A stretch of DNA of 5,820 nucleotides, from the NCBI GenBank assembly GCA_034439815.1, contig JAWXBD010000201.1, forward strand, positions 1-5,820, read 5' to 3'. The DNA is from JAEUIT01 sp034439815. GTDB taxonomy: Bacteria > Planctomycetota > Phycisphaerae > Phycisphaerales > SM1A02. The notes under the pieces are model-generated. The model worked only from the letters and a program-made list of their open reading frames with translations. It did no database searches and was not told the DNA's origin. A program made the position numbers and the translations under genes. Below, one piece after another: positions 5,462 through 5,820 of this stretch (position 1 is its first letter; each line of letters begins with the position of its first letter).

Positions 5462-5820
5462 ATGCGATACGCGATCATCGGCGTCGGCGGAGTCGGAGGC
5501 TTGCTTGGCGGTCTCTTGGCCAGGAGTGGAGCGCCGGTGACATTCGTCGCGCGGGGCGCGACGCTTCGCGCGCTCGCTGCGTCCGGGCTTCACGTGAAGA
5601 GCATGATGGGTGACTTTTCAGTGACGCGGCCACAGCTGTGTCCCTCGCCGATCGAGCTGCGCGATGTCGATGTCGCGTTCGTGTGCGTCAAGGGATGGCA
5701 GCTTGACGACGTCGCGCGCGAGCTGGCGGCCGCCAGCCAGTTTGACGGCGCCGTGATACCGCTTGTGAACGGAGTCGATGGAACCGCAGTCGTTGAGGCG
5801 GCAGTCGGAGCGTTGCGCAC
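5462..5820 (+). CDS. Ketopantoate reductase family (ApbA/PanE) oxidoreductase, N-terminal part
   Basis: The first 119 codons of an NADPH-dependent reductase run off the right edge without a stop. Residues 1-31 form the start of a Rossmann fold: the dinucleotide motif GVGGVG at 7-12 and Arg31, which typically contacts the NADPH phosphate. VKGWQ at 76-80 supplies the conserved Lys77, and LVNG at 101-104 the conserved Asn103 of the family. PanE reduces 2-dehydropantoate to pantoate for pantothenate and CoA synthesis, but the family includes paralogues with other 2-keto acid or 2-hydroxy acid substrates, so the exact role is open. The C-terminal domain with the catalytic lysine is outside the window. 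It lies 47 bases after the methyltransferase stop on the same strand and has only a weak ribosome site (ACGAG before ATG 5462), consistent with co-transcription. Confidence 0.85.
   Translation, partial: MRYAIIGVGGVGGLLGGLLARSGAPVTFVARGATLRALAASGLHVKSMMGDFSVTRPQLCPSPIELRDVDVAFVCVKGWQLDDVARELAAASQFDGAVIPLVNGVDGTAVVEAAVGALR

Overview
The window looks like chromosomal DNA from a GC-rich bacterium, most likely a planctomycete of the Phycisphaerae type. The main clue is the pair of exported-protein genes that end in dockerin-like tails of the form 'ADLAILLGxWG', which I know mainly from that group. One of them also carries HAF repeats. The taxonomic call is inference from protein style; no rRNA or other marker is present.

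Layout, left to right. Positions 1-96 are eight perfect copies of a 12-base unit that run off the left edge. A well-spaced Shine-Dalgarno and ATG on the minus strand (ATG at 108) read straight into the array, so it may be the N-terminal repeat of a protein that leaves the window. Divergent from that is a complete gene (360-1592, +) for a secreted protein with six HAF-type repeats and a C-terminal dockerin-like pair of calcium loops. It converges on a second secreted dockerin-type gene (1784-2855, -) that is broken: signal peptide, lamin-tail-like domain, a beta-rich region and the dockerin tail lie in successive, shifted frames. I read this as a pseudogene with at least three frameshifts, although sequencing error cannot be excluded.

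The right half holds three plus-strand genes that look healthy. The first (3036-3836) is a TauE/SafE (TSUP) anion permease. After a 483-base gap with several hairpins and a plausible sigma-70-type promoter comes a 364-residue fusion of an ArsR-family winged-helix regulator to a class I SAM-dependent methyltransferase (4320-5414). After 47 bases comes the N-terminal third or so of a ketopantoate-reductase-family (ApbA/PanE) NADPH enzyme, cut by the window edge (5462-5820).

The most unusual item is the ArsR-methyltransferase fusion beside a TSUP permease. It suggests a stress or chalcogen/metalloid-type response in which the sensor-repressor and the modifying enzyme share one chain. The ligand and the methyl acceptor cannot be read from the sequence. 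The left half is a separate unit of secreted or surface proteins, one of which has decayed.
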